From the NCBI RefSeq assembly GCF_004765785.1, contig NZ_SBIT01000016.1, forward strand, positions 62,001 through 126,000: a DNA stretch of 64,000 bases, read 5' to 3'. Below, piece by piece: positions 8,009 to 16,749 of the stretch. Position numbers and translations under genes: made by a program. Under the pieces are notes generated by a model. It was not told the origin of the DNA. It made no database searches and saw nothing but the letters and a program-made list of their open reading frames with translations. The DNA is from Halorussus ruber. GTDB taxonomy: Archaea > Halobacteriota > Halobacteria > Halobacteriales > Haladaptataceae. Position 1 is the stretch's first letter. Each line of letters starts with the position of its first letter.

Positions 8009-9007
8009 TCAATCGCCCGGCCGCCGTCCAGCGATGACCTGCTGGTCGAAGCCCGGCACGTCACGAATCTCGACCGCCTCGAACCCGGCGTCTCGGAGCC
8101 AGCCCTCGAACTGCGCTCCGGTGTAGGTGTCGCCGTTCTCGGTCTGAGCCAGCATGTGCGCACCGAAGAGGGCGGCGTCCTCGGCCCGGCCCCGGACTTT
8201 GTCGGTCAGCACGAGCGCGCCGCCCGGTTCGAGGGCGTCGTGGGCGTGAGAGGCGAATCGCCGGTTCTCGTCGGGACCGAGCGCGTGGGCGACCCGAGAG
8301 CAGAAGACGATGCCGAATCCGTCGTCGCCGCCACCCGGAAGCCCCTCGGTGATGTCGCCCTCGACCAGTTCGATGGGTTCGTGTTCGAGAAACCGGCGGT
8401 CGATGTCGATTACGTCCGGTTGGTCCACGAGCGTCACGTCGAACCCGCGCCGGACGAACTCCTTGGCGAAGACGCCGGGGCCTCCTCCGGCGTCCAGCAC
8501 GCGCTCGGCGTCGGGGTTCCGGTGGACCGCGGCGGTGACGCTCGCCCGGACCGCGGCGTCGTCCGCGCTCGCCATCGACCCCATGAAGTTGGTCGTCCAC
8601 TCGTCGGAGGCCGACTTCTCACCGGCCGAGTTCTCGGCGGTCGATTCCGGGGCGGGCGGTTCGCCGGTCCGCATCGTCTCGGGCAACTGAATCCAGCGGT
8701 CCACGCAGTCGAGGGTGTGAGGCACCGACCCGATGGAGCGCACGTCGGCCTTGGCGACGAAGCCGAGCGCGCGGTTCGTGATTTCGTACTGCTTGGCCGC
8801 TGGCCGCTCGTCGTCCTCGGCGTGCGCTCCGGCGACGACCTCCAGATAGCCCAACTCGGCCATCGCGTCGAGGGTGATTCTGGCGGCGCGCTCGGTCACG
8901 CCAGCCGACTCTGCGACTTCCGCGGGCGTCTCGGCGTCGGTCGTGACCGCTTCGAGGACACCCGTCTCGCGGGCGGCCCAGAGAAGGAGTGCTTCGCGGT
9001 AGTCCAT
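8009..9007 (-). CDS. winged-helix class I SAM-dependent O-methyltransferase-like protein
   Basis: A 332-residue methyltransferase with the two-domain layout of acetylserotonin/caffeate-type O-methyltransferases: an N-terminal winged helix (ALLLWAARETGVLEAV...AARITLDAMAELGYLE) and a C-terminal Rossmann domain with VLDAGGGPGVFAKEF as SAM loop, DVTLVDQPDVI at motif II and VFCSRVAHAL around motif IV. The usual catalytic His region is not obvious, so the substrate is unknown. It lies between two PCMT-family genes with gaps of about 25 bases on each side and is probably cotranscribed with them. Confidence 0.8.
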   Translation of the reverse strand: MDYREALLLWAARETGVLEAVTTDAETPAEVAESAGVTERAARITLDAMAELGYLEVVAGAHAEDDERPAAKQYEITNRALGFVAKADVRSIGSVPHTLDCVDRWIQLPETMRTGEPPAPESTAENSAGEKSASDEWTTNFMGSMASADDAAVRASVTAAVHRNPDAERVLDAGGGPGVFAKEFVRRGFDVTLVDQPDVIDIDRRFLEHEPIELVEGDITEGLPGGGDDGFGIVFCSRVAHALGPDENRRFASHAHDALEPGGALVLTDKVRGRAEDAALFGAHMLAQTENGDTYTGAQFEGWLRDAGFEAVEIRDVPGFDQQVIAGRRPGD

Positions 9008-9031
9008 ACCGGAAATCGGCGGGCCGGGCGC

Positions 9032-9712
9032 TTAATCTTCCTGCATCGGAACGAACCGCACCCGACCGCGGGTTTCGCGGTCGAGGCCGCCGTCGGCGCG
9101 TCGGCGGGCGAAGACGAGACGCTGTGTCGTGGTTCCGATGGGTGCCAGCAGTCTCCCGCCCGGCCTGACCTGCTCGACTACCGCGCTCGGGAGGTCGCGC
9201 GCGGCGCAGGTCAGATAGGCGGCGTCGTAGGGCGCGTGTTCGGGCCACCCTTCGTGGCCGTCGCCGACGCGAATCGAGATGTCGCCGTAGCCGACGTTCG
9301 CCAGTCGCTCGCGGGCCTCGCGGGCCAGCGACCCGTGATACTCGACGCTGTAGACGTTCTCCGGGCCGACGACCTCTGCCGTGACCGCGGCGTGGTAGCC
9401 GCATCCGGTGCCGATTTCGAGGACGCGCTCGCCGGAATCGAGGTCGAGCAAATCGACCATCGCGGCGACCATGTGGGGCGCGCTGATGGTCTGGTCGCTC
9501 CCGATGGGAAGCGGTCGGTCCTCGTAGGCCCGGTCGCGGCGCTCTGGCGGTACGAACTCGTGGCGCGGGACCGCTCGCATCGCGGCGAGCGTCGAGTCGG
9601 CGAGGTCCTCGCGGCGAGCGAGATTCTCGACCATCCGCTCGCGGGCCTGTTCGTAGTCGTCGCCCGGGTCGCTATTCGCCGGTTTCCGGTCGTCTCCCCC
9701 ATCCCCGAACAT
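9032..9712 (-). CDS. pcm: protein-L-isoaspartate(D-aspartate) O-methyltransferase
   Basis: A 226-residue canonical PCMT that methylates abnormal L-isoaspartyl residues with SAM, starting protein repair. It shows AMRAVPRHEFVP, then IGSDQTISAPHMVA (the substrate loop that the paralogue at 7219-7983 has lost), then VLEIGTGCGYHAAVTAE as SAM motif I and VYSVEYHGSLA. Length is usual for archaea. It starts at ATG 9712, 30 bases from the stop of the zinc-finger gene, which precedes it in the same direction. Confidence 0.93.
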   Translation of the reverse strand: MFGDGGDDRKPANSDPGDDYEQARERMVENLARREDLADSTLAAMRAVPRHEFVPPERRDRAYEDRPLPIGSDQTISAPHMVAAMVDLLDLDSGERVLEIGTGCGYHAAVTAEVVGPENVYSVEYHGSLAREARERLANVGYGDISIRVGDGHEGWPEHAPYDAAYLTCAARDLPSAVVEQVRPGGRLLAPIGTTTQRLVFARRRADGGLDRETRGRVRFVPMQED

Positions 9713-9742
9713 GCTATCACCGAATTGAACGTTGTTAGCCCC

Positions 9743-10396
9743 TCACCACGCCGACCACGCCGAGGAGGTCTGGTCGTCGGCGTAGACTCGCTTGACGTCC
9801 TTTGCGACCGCGGTGTCGCCCTCCTCGCCGAGGGGGTTGAAGTCGTAGCCGACCGCGTCGTCGCGGACCGCGATGGACTTGACCTCGAACTCCTCGTCGC
9901 CGAACTCCTCGATTCGTCCGACCTCGAACTCCTTGTCGCCGGGCACGTCGATTTTGACGCTCCGGGAGTCGTCGCGGTTGCCCACGCTCGGGTTGATGGT
10001 CACGTTGACCCGGACGTTGTCCACCGCGCGGGTCCAGAACGTCTCGACGTCCTCGACTTCGGCCTCGTCCTCGCGCTTCTCGTCGCCGAGTTGGAGGTCC
10101 GTGATTCGCACGACCATGATGGCCTCGGGCGTGTCGAGGACGAACTCCTCGCCGACCGCGACGGTCTCCTCGGGCGGGGCCTCGACCGTGGCGGTGAACG
10201 ACTCGCCGTCTTGGGAGACGATGACGTCGCGCTCGACTTCCTCTTGCTCCTCGATTTTGGTCTTGTGGACGTGACTGCACTCCGTACAGCGCACGGTGGA
10301 CTGCCCGCTCCCCGCCTTCAACACCTCGTGGACCGTCTCCACGTCGGGCGAGCAGGAGGGGCAGGTCACCGCGACGCGCTCCGCAGTTTCGCTCAT
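9743..10396 (-). CDS. HVO_0476-type zinc finger protein
   Basis: A 217-residue protein with two CxxC pairs near the N-terminus, CPSC at about residues 12-15 and CTEC at about 37-40, forming a zinc ribbon. A long all-beta, highly acidic region follows. This matches the haloarchaeal HVO_0476 family, which commonly sits beside pcm as it does here. The role is unknown, perhaps transcription- or RNA-related. ATG 10396 is supported by a TATA-like CTTTTACG at about 10421-10429 on the minus strand, spacing that fits a leaderless message. Confidence 0.8.
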   Translation of the reverse strand: MSETAERVAVTCPSCSPDVETVHEVLKAGSGQSTVRCTECSHVHKTKIEEQEEVERDVIVSQDGESFTATVEAPPEETVAVGEEFVLDTPEAIMVVRITDLQLGDEKREDEAEVEDVETFWTRAVDNVRVNVTINPSVGNRDDSRSVKIDVPGDKEFEVGRIEEFGDEEFEVKSIAVRDDAVGYDFNPLGEEGDTAVAKDVKRVYADDQTSSAWSAW

Positions 10397-10420
10397 ACTG
10401 TGGTCGTCTACGTAGTCCGA

Positions 10421-10429
10421 GCGTAAAAG
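10421..10429 (-). promoter_or_regulatory. TATA box of the zinc finger-pcm gene run
   Basis: CTTTTACGC on the minus strand lies about 25-33 nt before ATG 10396. It probably drives the zinc-finger gene and, through short gaps, the three methyltransferase genes downstream. Confidence 0.5.
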
Positions 10430-10505
10430 GGCGTGGAGTCGTGCGGAGCTACTCGCCAAGGAACCCCGACTGCTCGACAAAAGGGAAGCGACGAAAACCA
10501 GACCT

Positions 10506-10898
10506 CTACTTCCGGCGCTTCTGCACCGCGGCGAGGAGGCCGACGAGACCGACCGCGAGGCCCAGCAGGCCCGCGACCTTACGCTTCGCGCCGCCGCTCT
10601 CGTCCTCGGACTCGAACTCGTAACTGTCCTCTTCGTAGCCCTCCTCGTCGTAGTCCGGCTCCTCGAACTCCTCGAAGTCGGTCTGCTCGGTGCTACCGCG
10701 GTTCTTGAGCTTCCAGACCAGCAGGCCGACCCCGGCCAGCACGCCCAGCAGACCGAGGAGTTTGGCCTTGCCGCCGCCCGAGGAGTTGGAGGTGGATTCG
10801 GCGGGGGACTCCTCGGCGGGACCTTCGGTCTCCTCGCCGGGGTACTGGTACTCTTCGACGAGTGCGGGTTTTTCGAGATTGATCTCCAGAATTGCCAT
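10506..10898 (-). CDS. acidic protein with two membrane helices, unknown function
   Basis: A 130-residue protein starting MAILEINLEKPALVEEY. A glycine/serine-rich stretch leads into helix 1 (KLLGLLGVLAGVGLLVWKLK, about residues 47-66), then a very acidic loop (EEFEEPDYDEEGYEED), then helix 2 (KVAGLLGLAVGLVGLLAAV) and a basic tail QKRRK. By the positive-inside rule both ends are probably cytoplasmic. I know no family. A TATA-like CCTATTCG lies about 25-30 nt before the ATG. Confidence 0.65.
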   Translation of the reverse strand: MAILEINLEKPALVEEYQYPGEETEGPAEESPAESTSNSSGGGKAKLLGLLGVLAGVGLLVWKLKNRGSTEQTDFEEFEEPDYDEEGYEEDSYEFESEDESGGAKRKVAGLLGLAVGLVGLLAAVQKRRK

Positions 10899-11061
10899 GC
10901 GAAATACTTCGCCGTTCGGCTACGAATAGGTTGCGGCTACTCGGGATTCGTTTCGTGTGGGTCGTCGTTTTGTCACGCTCCGCTTGTTCCGTGAGTGGGT
11001 GTCCTGTGCTGTGAGTGGTTGCTTGCTGAAACGGCTTCTGTGCGGGGCGGAAGAGGGACAA

Positions 11062-11222
11062 GCTAGCTACCCCCGAAGCCGAGGCGTCACCGCACAGCAC
11101 CGCAACCGCGGGCCACACCCTCCCCAACCGATTGTGCTTCTCGGCCTCCGTTTCACTTCGGCCTGCGATGCTCATCCCTCGCACGCCGATGGCGCGGCAT
11201 GAAGCCGTGCCAGCGCGCGCCG
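11062..11222 (+). repeat. intergenic hairpin-ending repeat, copy A
   Basis: The 10899-11356 gap holds the most diverged of three copies of a dispersed repeat. It starts with GCTAGC (11062-11067), has CACCGCAACCGC and CTCCCCAACC in the middle, then CTCATCCCTCGCA, and ends with hairpin 11191-11211 (GGCGCGGC / GCCGTGCC, one G-U pair, loop ATGAA) and GCGCGCGCC. Copies B (37512-37662, reversed) and C (63820-63983) have the same order. Just after it (11240-11300) the DNA is AT-rich and may hold a promoter. No gene is seen in the gap. Confidence 0.7.
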
Positions 11223-11356
11223 GGCAGGGGAGACAGAGACATCTATAAACGTGTATAAGACGACTATACAAGTTCTAAATAAATAAATAGTTGTCTTTAG
11301 TGCGCCAAACCGGTCCGGCCCCAATCCTTTCCGCGCTGGCCGTCGCAGGTCCGACG

Positions 11357-11530
11357 ATGCCCCAGTGCGCTGTCTGCGGTGCCGACGTGGAGGCCGCGAG
11401 TCCCGAGGAGACCGACTACCGCGACGAGGAGTTCGCTATCGCGCAAGTCGAGTACGAGGGCGAGACCTACGCCTTTTGCTCGGAGGAACACCGCCGCGAG
11501 TTCGAGGAGAACCCAGACGAGTACGCTTAG
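11357..11530 (+). CDS. small TRASH/YHS-like metal-binding protein
   Basis: A 57-residue protein from ATG 11357 with MPQCAVCGADV at the N-terminus and FCSEEHRREFEENPDEY at the C-terminus. The C-x2-C...C-x3-H arrangement followed by REF...NP is the treble-clef pattern of TRASH/YHS domains, which bind copper, zinc or iron. Longer upstream frames are unlikely because they lack the motif and run through AT-rich promoter DNA. Its stop codon overlaps that of the flavoprotein gene on the other strand (TTAG at 11527-11530). Confidence 0.75.
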   Translation: MPQCAVCGADVEAASPEETDYRDEEFAIAQVEYEGETYAFCSEEHRREFEENPDEYA

Positions 11531-12939
11531 TCGAGTTCCGCGCTCGCTTCTCGAATCAGTCCGTCCAGTATCTCGGGCGTCGTGGGGTGGTACGCTCGGT
11601 CCGGAATCTCGCGCACGTCCAACCCCATCTCGACGGCGACCTGCATCGTCTTCGCCATCACGTCGGCGTGGAGGTGCAGGCCCTGATACCCCAGCACGGT
11701 CCCGTCGTCGGCGTCCACGACCAGTTTCGCCAGTCCGCGAGGAGTCGCCTTGGTCTTGAACACGCCGTCGGTGCTGGCCTCGCGGGTGACGGCCACGTAG
11801 TCGCGGCCCTCGTGGCGGTCCTCGCGGACCAGTTCGCTCTCGGAGACCCCGACCCGAGCGAAGGGGTAGACCCCGAGGCCCGAGAAGACGACGTGATGGT
11901 GGGTGTTCCGGTAGGGTTCCAACGCCTCGCCCTCGCGGTGCCGGAGGACGTTCTCGGCCGTCAGGAAGCCCTGTTCCTTGGCGACGTGGAGAATCGGCTC
12001 GTGGCCGTTCACGTCGCCGGGGACGAAGATTCGCTCTGCGTCGCGGGCCTGCATCGTGTCGCCGACCCACCCGGCCCCGGGTTCCAGCGGGGTGTTCTCC
12101 AGCCCGAGGCGGTCCACCGCGGGGCGGCGACCCGTGAACAGGAATAGCTCGTCGGCCTCGACGGTCTCGCGCTGGTCTCGACGCTTGACTCGCAGGCGCA
12201 CCCCTCCGTCGGCAGTCTCCTCGACCGACTGCTCGTCGGTGTCGGTCAGCACGTCCACGTCGAACTCCTCGCGGTAGATGTCGAGCATCGCCTTCCGGAA
12301 CTCCTCGTCGGCCTCGTCCAGCGGGTAGTCGTCGTGTTCGACGACGGTGAGGTCCATCTCGGCGGCCTCCGCGAGGTAGGGCACCATCTCCAGTCCGACG
12401 TAGCCGAAGCCCATCACGAGGCCCGAATCCGGAAACTCGGTCGCGTCCAGCACGTCCGCGCTGGTCGAGAAATCGACCTCGTCCATCCCGTTCAGGTCCG
12501 GCACGGTGACGGTCGAACCGGTCGCCACGACCACGTAGTCGGCCTCGATTTCCCGGTCGCCGATTGCGACGGTGCGGTCGTCCACGAACCGGGCGGTCCG
12601 GTGGATGAACTCGACGTTCTCGCGGTCCGCGAGGTCGTGGACCGCGGCCCGGCGGTGGTCCGCGAAGTTCTGTACGTGTTCGTCTTTGGTCGCCACGACC
12701 GATTCGAGGTCCACGTCGGGGACCCCCTCGACGCGGTGGTCGTGGCGGACCTGAAACCGGTGTTTCCCGGCCGAGAGGACCTCTTTCGAGGGCATACACC
12801 CCTTGAGGATGCAGAGGCCCCCGCCGGGTTCGCCGTCGTCCGCGAGGGTGAGTTTCACGTCCTCCTCGTCGGCCAACTCCTGCGCGACTGCGACTCCGGC
12901 GCTCCCGTAGGCACCGATGATAACGACGTGCGTGGGCAT
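11527..12939 (-). CDS. FAD-dependent pyridine nucleotide-disulfide oxidoreductase (dihydrolipoyl dehydrogenase-like)
   Basis: A 470-residue flavoprotein starting MPTHVVIIGAYGSAG, with the FAD dinucleotide motif slightly altered (GAYGSAG for GxGxxG). The redox-active disulfide is GGLCILKGCMPSK (C-x4-C), a second nucleotide motif is GFGYVGLE, FAD motif 2 is RIFVPGDVNG, and the C-terminal HPTTPE provides the His-Glu pair of class I disulfide reductases. No E1/E2 dehydrogenase genes are adjacent, so lipoamide may not be the substrate; a mercuric-reductase or mycothione-type role is possible. It is convergent with a small metal-binding gene. Confidence 0.82.
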   Translation of the reverse strand: MPTHVVIIGAYGSAGVAVAQELADEEDVKLTLADDGEPGGGLCILKGCMPSKEVLSAGKHRFQVRHDHRVEGVPDVDLESVVATKDEHVQNFADHRRAAVHDLADRENVEFIHRTARFVDDRTVAIGDREIEADYVVVATGSTVTVPDLNGMDEVDFSTSADVLDATEFPDSGLVMGFGYVGLEMVPYLAEAAEMDLTVVEHDDYPLDEADEEFRKAMLDIYREEFDVDVLTDTDEQSVEETADGGVRLRVKRRDQRETVEADELFLFTGRRPAVDRLGLENTPLEPGAGWVGDTMQARDAERIFVPGDVNGHEPILHVAKEQGFLTAENVLRHREGEALEPYRNTHHHVVFSGLGVYPFARVGVSESELVREDRHEGRDYVAVTREASTDGVFKTKATPRGLAKLVVDADDGTVLGYQGLHLHADVMAKTMQVAVEMGLDVREIPDRAYHPTTPEILDGLIREASAELD

Positions 12940-13043
12940 GCTCCGAGCCACGACGCCCGGCGAGTTAGGCGTTCGGCCCACGGCACGCCCGGCCGGGGGA
13001 AAATCGGAGGTAAATCGAAAACAGCGAGAAAACAGCGAGCCGA

Positions 13044-14363
13044 CTACCGAAGTCGCGCCAGCAGGGCCGCCCCGAGGAGCGCCGCGACTGCCGCCGTGGC
13101 GGTGAATCCGGGGACGTCCGCGCCGCCGTCGCCAGTCGTGGTTTCGTCGCTCTCGCTCGTCGTCTCGTCGCTCGCGCCGTCCCGCGTGGTCTGGTCCGAC
13201 TCGTCGCTGGTCTGGTCGTCAGTCTGGCCGCCGATTTCGGTCGTCCCATCAGCGGTCGTCGCGCCGGGTTCGGTCGTCGCGCCGGGTTCGGTCGTCGCGC
13301 CGGGTTCGGTCGTCGCCTCGCTCGCCGAGGACTGCATCGAAATCGTGCGCTCGGAGAAGTGGTTGACCGCGACCAGTACGTCGGCGCTCGTGTCGGCAGA
13401 CGCGCTTCCGGCGCTCTCGACGACGTACCGGGACTTGTCGCTCCCGACCGCGCTCTCGAGTTGGCTGTAGGTCCGGGCCTCGACCGCGGCCTCGCCGTCC
13501 ACCGCGACTTCGAGGTCATCGGTGGTGTTCAGGGCCTTCTCGGAGACGCTCGTGACGACGATGGTGCCCTCGTGGGTCGTCCGGTTGACCGCGAGGGAAA
13601 TCTTCCCCTCGGCGGACTCGGCGGTCTCGACGGTGGTATTCTCGCCGTAGCTCACCGTATCGACGACGGTCTCTCCACCGTCCGCCATCACGTAGGCCTC
13701 GGCTCTGGCCTCGCCCTGCGCGATGAGGTCCTCCTGCTTCTCGTCTCGGTCGTCCTTGCCCTCGGGGTACGACCGGAAGACGAGGCGGGCGTCCTCGCCG
13801 AGGCGGGCGGTCACGTCGCCGTCGTCGTTGACGGTCGCGTTGCCCTCGCCGACGACGAGGAGGGTGCCCTCGGTGCCGTTCTCGGCGGTCACTTCGACCT
13901 GCGCGTCGGACTCGGCGGAGGCGGTCGCGCCCGACGAGAGGTTGGCGACGACGTAGTCGGATTCGTTGCCCGACGCGACCACGAGGACGCCGCGGCCGTT
14001 GTCGTGGGCCTCGATGGTCGCGCTACTCCCGGCGGCGAGTCGGGCCTCGGTCGCGGTCGTCGCGCCGAGTTCGAGGCCAGCGCCCTCGATATGGGTCACC
14101 GCCGACAGCGAGGCCCCGAGGTCAACGAGGCCGTCCGAGAGTTCGCTCTCGGACTGGACCTTCAGCGAGTCGAGCATCGTCTCGCCGCGGACCGCGTAAT
14201 CGGTCACGGCGCGGTTCTCGGTGTCGAACGAGACGTGCGTTCCGACGTAGGCCTGCCCGGAGGTCTGGTTCGTCGTATCCGACGCCACGGTACCTGCGAC
14301 TGTGGAGGGGGCGATACTCGCCGTCACGACGAGTACCATCAGGGCGGTCGCTACTCGTTTCAT
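13044..14363 (-). CDS. secreted surface protein with PGF-CTERM-type anchor
   Basis: A 439-residue exported protein. An N-terminal Sec-type signal (MKRVATALMVLVVTASIAPSTVAG) is followed by a long all-beta, acidic region rich in NxT/NxS glycosylation sequons, then a Thr/Glu/Asp-rich spacer beginning with three exact TTEPGA repeats. The C-terminus VPGFTATAAVAALLGAALLARLR has the PGF motif, hydrophobic helix and basic end of PGF-CTERM proteins, which archaeosortase A processes and which become lipid-anchored. The function of the beta region is unknown. It is monocistronic. Confidence 0.75.
   Translation of the reverse strand: MKRVATALMVLVVTASIAPSTVAGTVASDTTNQTSGQAYVGTHVSFDTENRAVTDYAVRGETMLDSLKVQSESELSDGLVDLGASLSAVTHIEGAGLELGATTATEARLAAGSSATIEAHDNGRGVLVVASGNESDYVVANLSSGATASAESDAQVEVTAENGTEGTLLVVGEGNATVNDDGDVTARLGEDARLVFRSYPEGKDDRDEKQEDLIAQGEARAEAYVMADGGETVVDTVSYGENTTVETAESAEGKISLAVNRTTHEGTIVVTSVSEKALNTTDDLEVAVDGEAAVEARTYSQLESAVGSDKSRYVVESAGSASADTSADVLVAVNHFSERTISMQSSASEATTEPGATTEPGATTEPGATTADGTTEIGGQTDDQTSDESDQTTRDGASDETTSESDETTTGDGGADVPGFTATAAVAALLGAALLARLR
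13255..13308 (-). repeat. three tandem 18-bp units inside the PGF-CTERM gene
   Basis: Three exact copies of an 18-bp unit encode the TTEPGA repeat in the cell-wall spacer of the 13044-14363 protein. Such in-frame repeats can change copy number by slippage and so alter spacer length. Confidence 0.85.
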
Positions 14364-14439
14364 TGCGTTCGACCGTGAACCAGCAGTCCGTAATACGTCT
14401 TCTGGCTTCCTGAAAACCGCGTGACGGGAATCGAACCGG

Positions 14440-15393
14440 TCACCGGGAAATCTCGCTCCCGGCCTCCGACAGCACGGATTCGACTTCCTCGCGGGTCACG
14501 ATTGCCACGTCGCCGGGAATCGTGCGCTTCAGCGCGGCGGTCGCAGAGCCGTATTCGAGCGCGGTCGCTACGTCGTCGCCGGAGAGTCGGCGCGCGAGGA
14601 AGGCCCCGACGAAGGCGTCGCCGGTCCCGATGGGGTCCAAGGTGTCGGTCTCGATTGCGAGTTGCTCGAAGGTCTGGCCGTCGTGGCGGGCCAGCGCGCC
14701 CTCCTCGCCGCGGGTCACGATGACCGTCCGGAAGTCGAACTCGTCGGCGAGGTCCGCGGCGATGGTTCCGGCATCGCCCTCGCGTCCGAGGACTCGCTGG
14801 GCGTCGCGCCGAGCGACCATCAGCGAGTCCACGTCGGGAAAGAGGTCTTCGAGCGTCTCGCGGGCCTCCTCGGGACTCCAGAGCTTCGACCGGTAGTTCA
14901 CGTCGAAGGAGGTCGTGGTTCCGGCCGCTTGGGCCTCGCCGAGGAGGTCCGCGGTGGTCTCCTCGAGGGTCTCCGAGAGGGCGGGCGTGATGCCGCTGGT
15001 GTGGAAGACCTCGGCCTCGCGGATTCGCTCGACCGGGAGTTCGTCGGTCTCGGCGGTGGTGACGGCCGCACCCTCGCGGTCGTAGATGACGTTCGACCCG
15101 CGGGGCTTGCCGCCGTGTTCGAGGTAGTAGGTGCCCTGTCTCCCCTCGTCGCTCCAGACCACGTCGGTCTCGACGCCGTACTGGCGGAGTTCGGTCACGA
15201 CTCGCCGCCCGAGCGGCGAGTCGGGGAGTTTCGAGGTCCACGTCGCGTCCGCGCCGAGTCGAGAGGCGGCGACAGCGACGTTGCTCTCCGCGCCCGCCGA
15301 CCGGAATTCGAGGTCGTCGGCGGTCTCCAGTCGCTCGCCGTCGGGCGGCGAGAGGCGCAACATCGTCTCGCCGAAGGTCACGAGGTCAGTCAT
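14440..15393 (-). CDS. kdgK: 2-keto-3-deoxygluconate kinase (PfkB family)
   Basis: A 317-residue sugar kinase that phosphorylates 2-keto-3-deoxygluconate in the semi-phosphorylative Entner-Doudoroff route of haloarchaea. It begins [17 protein letters not shown], has the PfkB substrate region [14 protein letters not shown] and ends its core with [15 protein letters not shown], the ATP/anion-hole signature with the catalytic Asp. Length matches haloarchaeal KdgK. ATG 15393 replaces a 9-residue longer frame. Fructose or ribose kinase activity cannot be excluded by sequence alone. It has no glycolytic neighbours here. Confidence 0.82.
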   Translation of the reverse strand: MTDLVTFGETMLRLSPPDGERLETADDLEFRSAGAESNVAVAASRLGADATWTSKLPDSPLGRRVVTELRQYGVETDVVWSDEGRQGTYYLEHGGKPRGSNVIYDREGAAVTTAETDELPVERIREAEVFHTSGITPALSETLEETTADLLGEAQAAGTTTSFDVNYRSKLWSPEEARETLEDLFPDVDSLMVARRDAQRVLGREGDAGTIAADLADEFDFRTVIVTRGEEGALARHDGQTFEQLAIETDTLDPIGTGDAFVGAFLARRLSGDDVATALEYGSATAALKRTIPGDVAIVTREEVESVLSEAGSEISR

Positions 15394-15574
15394 ACGTCGG
15401 TTGTCGGCGGCGCGCGGCATAATTTACTCGGTTGGGTGCGAATTCTTACTCGGTTTCGGAGACGTTTTTCGCGCCGAGGCGCGCGGCGCGCTCCACGTCC
15501 GCAAGCACCACTAGGGAAGCAGGATTGTTCCTTTAAGAAATAGAGAGATAGCTTAAGGAATGGTAGAAACGCCT

Positions 15575-15593
15575 GAGACAGGGTTGCTGTCTC
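15575..15593 (-). terminator. hairpin just after the HTH gene
   Basis: GAGACAG and CTGTCTC form a perfect 7-bp stem around a 5-base loop, beginning 6 bases after the stop of the 15599-15967 gene. It may end or stabilise that transcript. There is no strong T-run, so this is tentative. The remaining 15421-15574 DNA holds no gene I can support. Confidence 0.35.
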
Positions 15594-15598
15594 GCGGC

Positions 15599-15967
15599 TC
15601 AGTCGGCGACGACTCCCGTGTTGTATTCGTACTCCGCCGTCTCGTCGAGAAACCTGCCGACGAGGTCCGTGCCCTCGAACTCGACCGCGCCGGTCTCGGG
15701 TTCGTAGGTGACGAGGCCCGCGTCGTCGAGTTTCGGCAGGTGCGTGTGGAACAGCGACGTTTGGACCGGCTTGACGGATTCGTCGCTTACCTCCGAGACG
15801 GTCGTCCCGGTCTCCCACGCGGCGACGTGCCTGCCGAGCGCGTCGAGGTCAGTCGAGCGAGATTCGTTTCGTAAGTGATAGAGAACGTAGCGACGGCGCG
15901 GATTTTTCAACAGCCCGAACGCTTCGTTCAGCCGTGACGTGTCAGGCGACCCCATTACCAGAGACAC
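15599..15967 (-). CDS. DUF7344-type winged-helix protein
   Basis: A 122-residue protein with a compact winged-helix: NEAFGLLKNPRRRYVLYHLR, then VSEVSDESVKPVQTSLFHTHLPKLDDAGLVTYEPETGAVEF. This is the layout of the haloarchaeal DUF7344 family (R-R-x-x-x-L-x-x-L at the first helix, LPKLDDAGLV in the recognition region), assumed to be transcription regulators. Two starts are possible: ATG 15967 or the inner ATG 15955 (MGSPDTSRL). It is divergent from the membrane gene that follows. Confidence 0.75.
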   Translation of the reverse strand: MSLVMGSPDTSRLNEAFGLLKNPRRRYVLYHLRNESRSTDLDALGRHVAAWETGTTVSEVSDESVKPVQTSLFHTHLPKLDDAGLVTYEPETGAVEFEGTDLVGRFLDETAEYEYNTGVVAD

Positions 15968-16062
15968 ACTCTCGACCGACTTAGTGTCTTCTTCTAGTGC
16001 AAATTGACCGCTCGGCGGAGCGCCACTCGGATATTTGTGCCTTCCAACCGTGGTTTGGGAGC

Positions 16063-16719
16063 GTGTCCAGCGAAACGTCCGCCGACGCCTCTGCCCACGC
16101 CGCCAGCGCGCTCGGCGACTACCTCAACCACGACGACCCGGTTGTCCGGTTCGCCTCGTTCTGGGCCGTCTGCGCCGCCCTGTTCGCCGCGGCGTGGTAC
16201 GTCGGCTACTACCTCCTGCCGGAGGGCCTGCTCCGGTCGTCCACCGCGGCGAGCGCGCTCCCCGCGTACGCCGGGTCGGTCTGGGCCGAGTTCCTGACCA
16301 TCTTCGCGTGGAACCTCGGCGTCTGCCTCCTCGTCGTCGCCGCCAACACCTTTCGGTCGGTCCGGACGCCGCTTGGCTACCTCGTCGTGGTCGTCAACTG
16401 GGTGCAGGGCGCGGTGGTCTGGGGCACCGGGTCGCTCGCCGTCGAGACCGCCCGGTTCGCCCCCTCGCTGTCGGTCGCGCTCGGCCGGAGCGGCGTCTAC
16501 GAACTCACCGCCTACGTGGCCGTCGCGGTCGCCACCCGCGGCGTGATGATTTGGCACCAGCGGTCCGGCCCGCGCTGGCGCGAGGAGTTCGAGCGCACCC
16601 AATCGCCCCGCGACTGGACAATCTCGCGCCGAGAGGCGGGCGTCCTGCTCGCGGGCCTCGCGCTCCTCGCCGTCTCCAACTACCGCGAAGCCGTGATGAT
16701 TGCGGAGGCAGTCGGATAG
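16063..16719 (+). CDS. polytopic membrane protein, possibly SpoIIM-like
   Basis: A 218-residue protein from GTG 16063. A GATATTTGT box at about 16029-16037 lies some 30 nt upstream and supports this leaderless start over the in-frame GTG at 15997. Five hydrophobic segments are visible, including FWAVCAALFAAAWYVGYYLL, FLTIFAWNLGVCLLVVAAN and GVYELTAYVAVAVATRGV. The order IF-x-x-NL followed later by G-x-x-EL-x-A resembles the stage II sporulation protein M family seen throughout archaea, but the match is loose. It is followed at 30 bases by the Sir2 gene in the same direction. Confidence 0.6.
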   Translation: MSSETSADASAHAASALGDYLNHDDPVVRFASFWAVCAALFAAAWYVGYYLLPEGLLRSSTAASALPAYAGSVWAEFLTIFAWNLGVCLLVVAANTFRSVRTPLGYLVVVVNWVQGAVVWGTGSLAVETARFAPSLSVALGRSGVYELTAYVAVAVATRGVMIWHQRSGPRWREEFERTQSPRDWTISRREAGVLLAGLALLAVSNYREAVMIAEAVG

Positions 16720-16749
16720 CTTTTGCCTGCCGGACCCCGATTTCCGGAC

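Noticed and set aside
14400-14439. A T-arm-like sequence (ACCGGTTCGATTCCCGT on the minus strand) after kdgK
   Set aside because: The stem has a mismatch and no acceptor, D or anticodon arm can be built around it, so it is not a tRNA; at most a chance hairpin or an old fragment.
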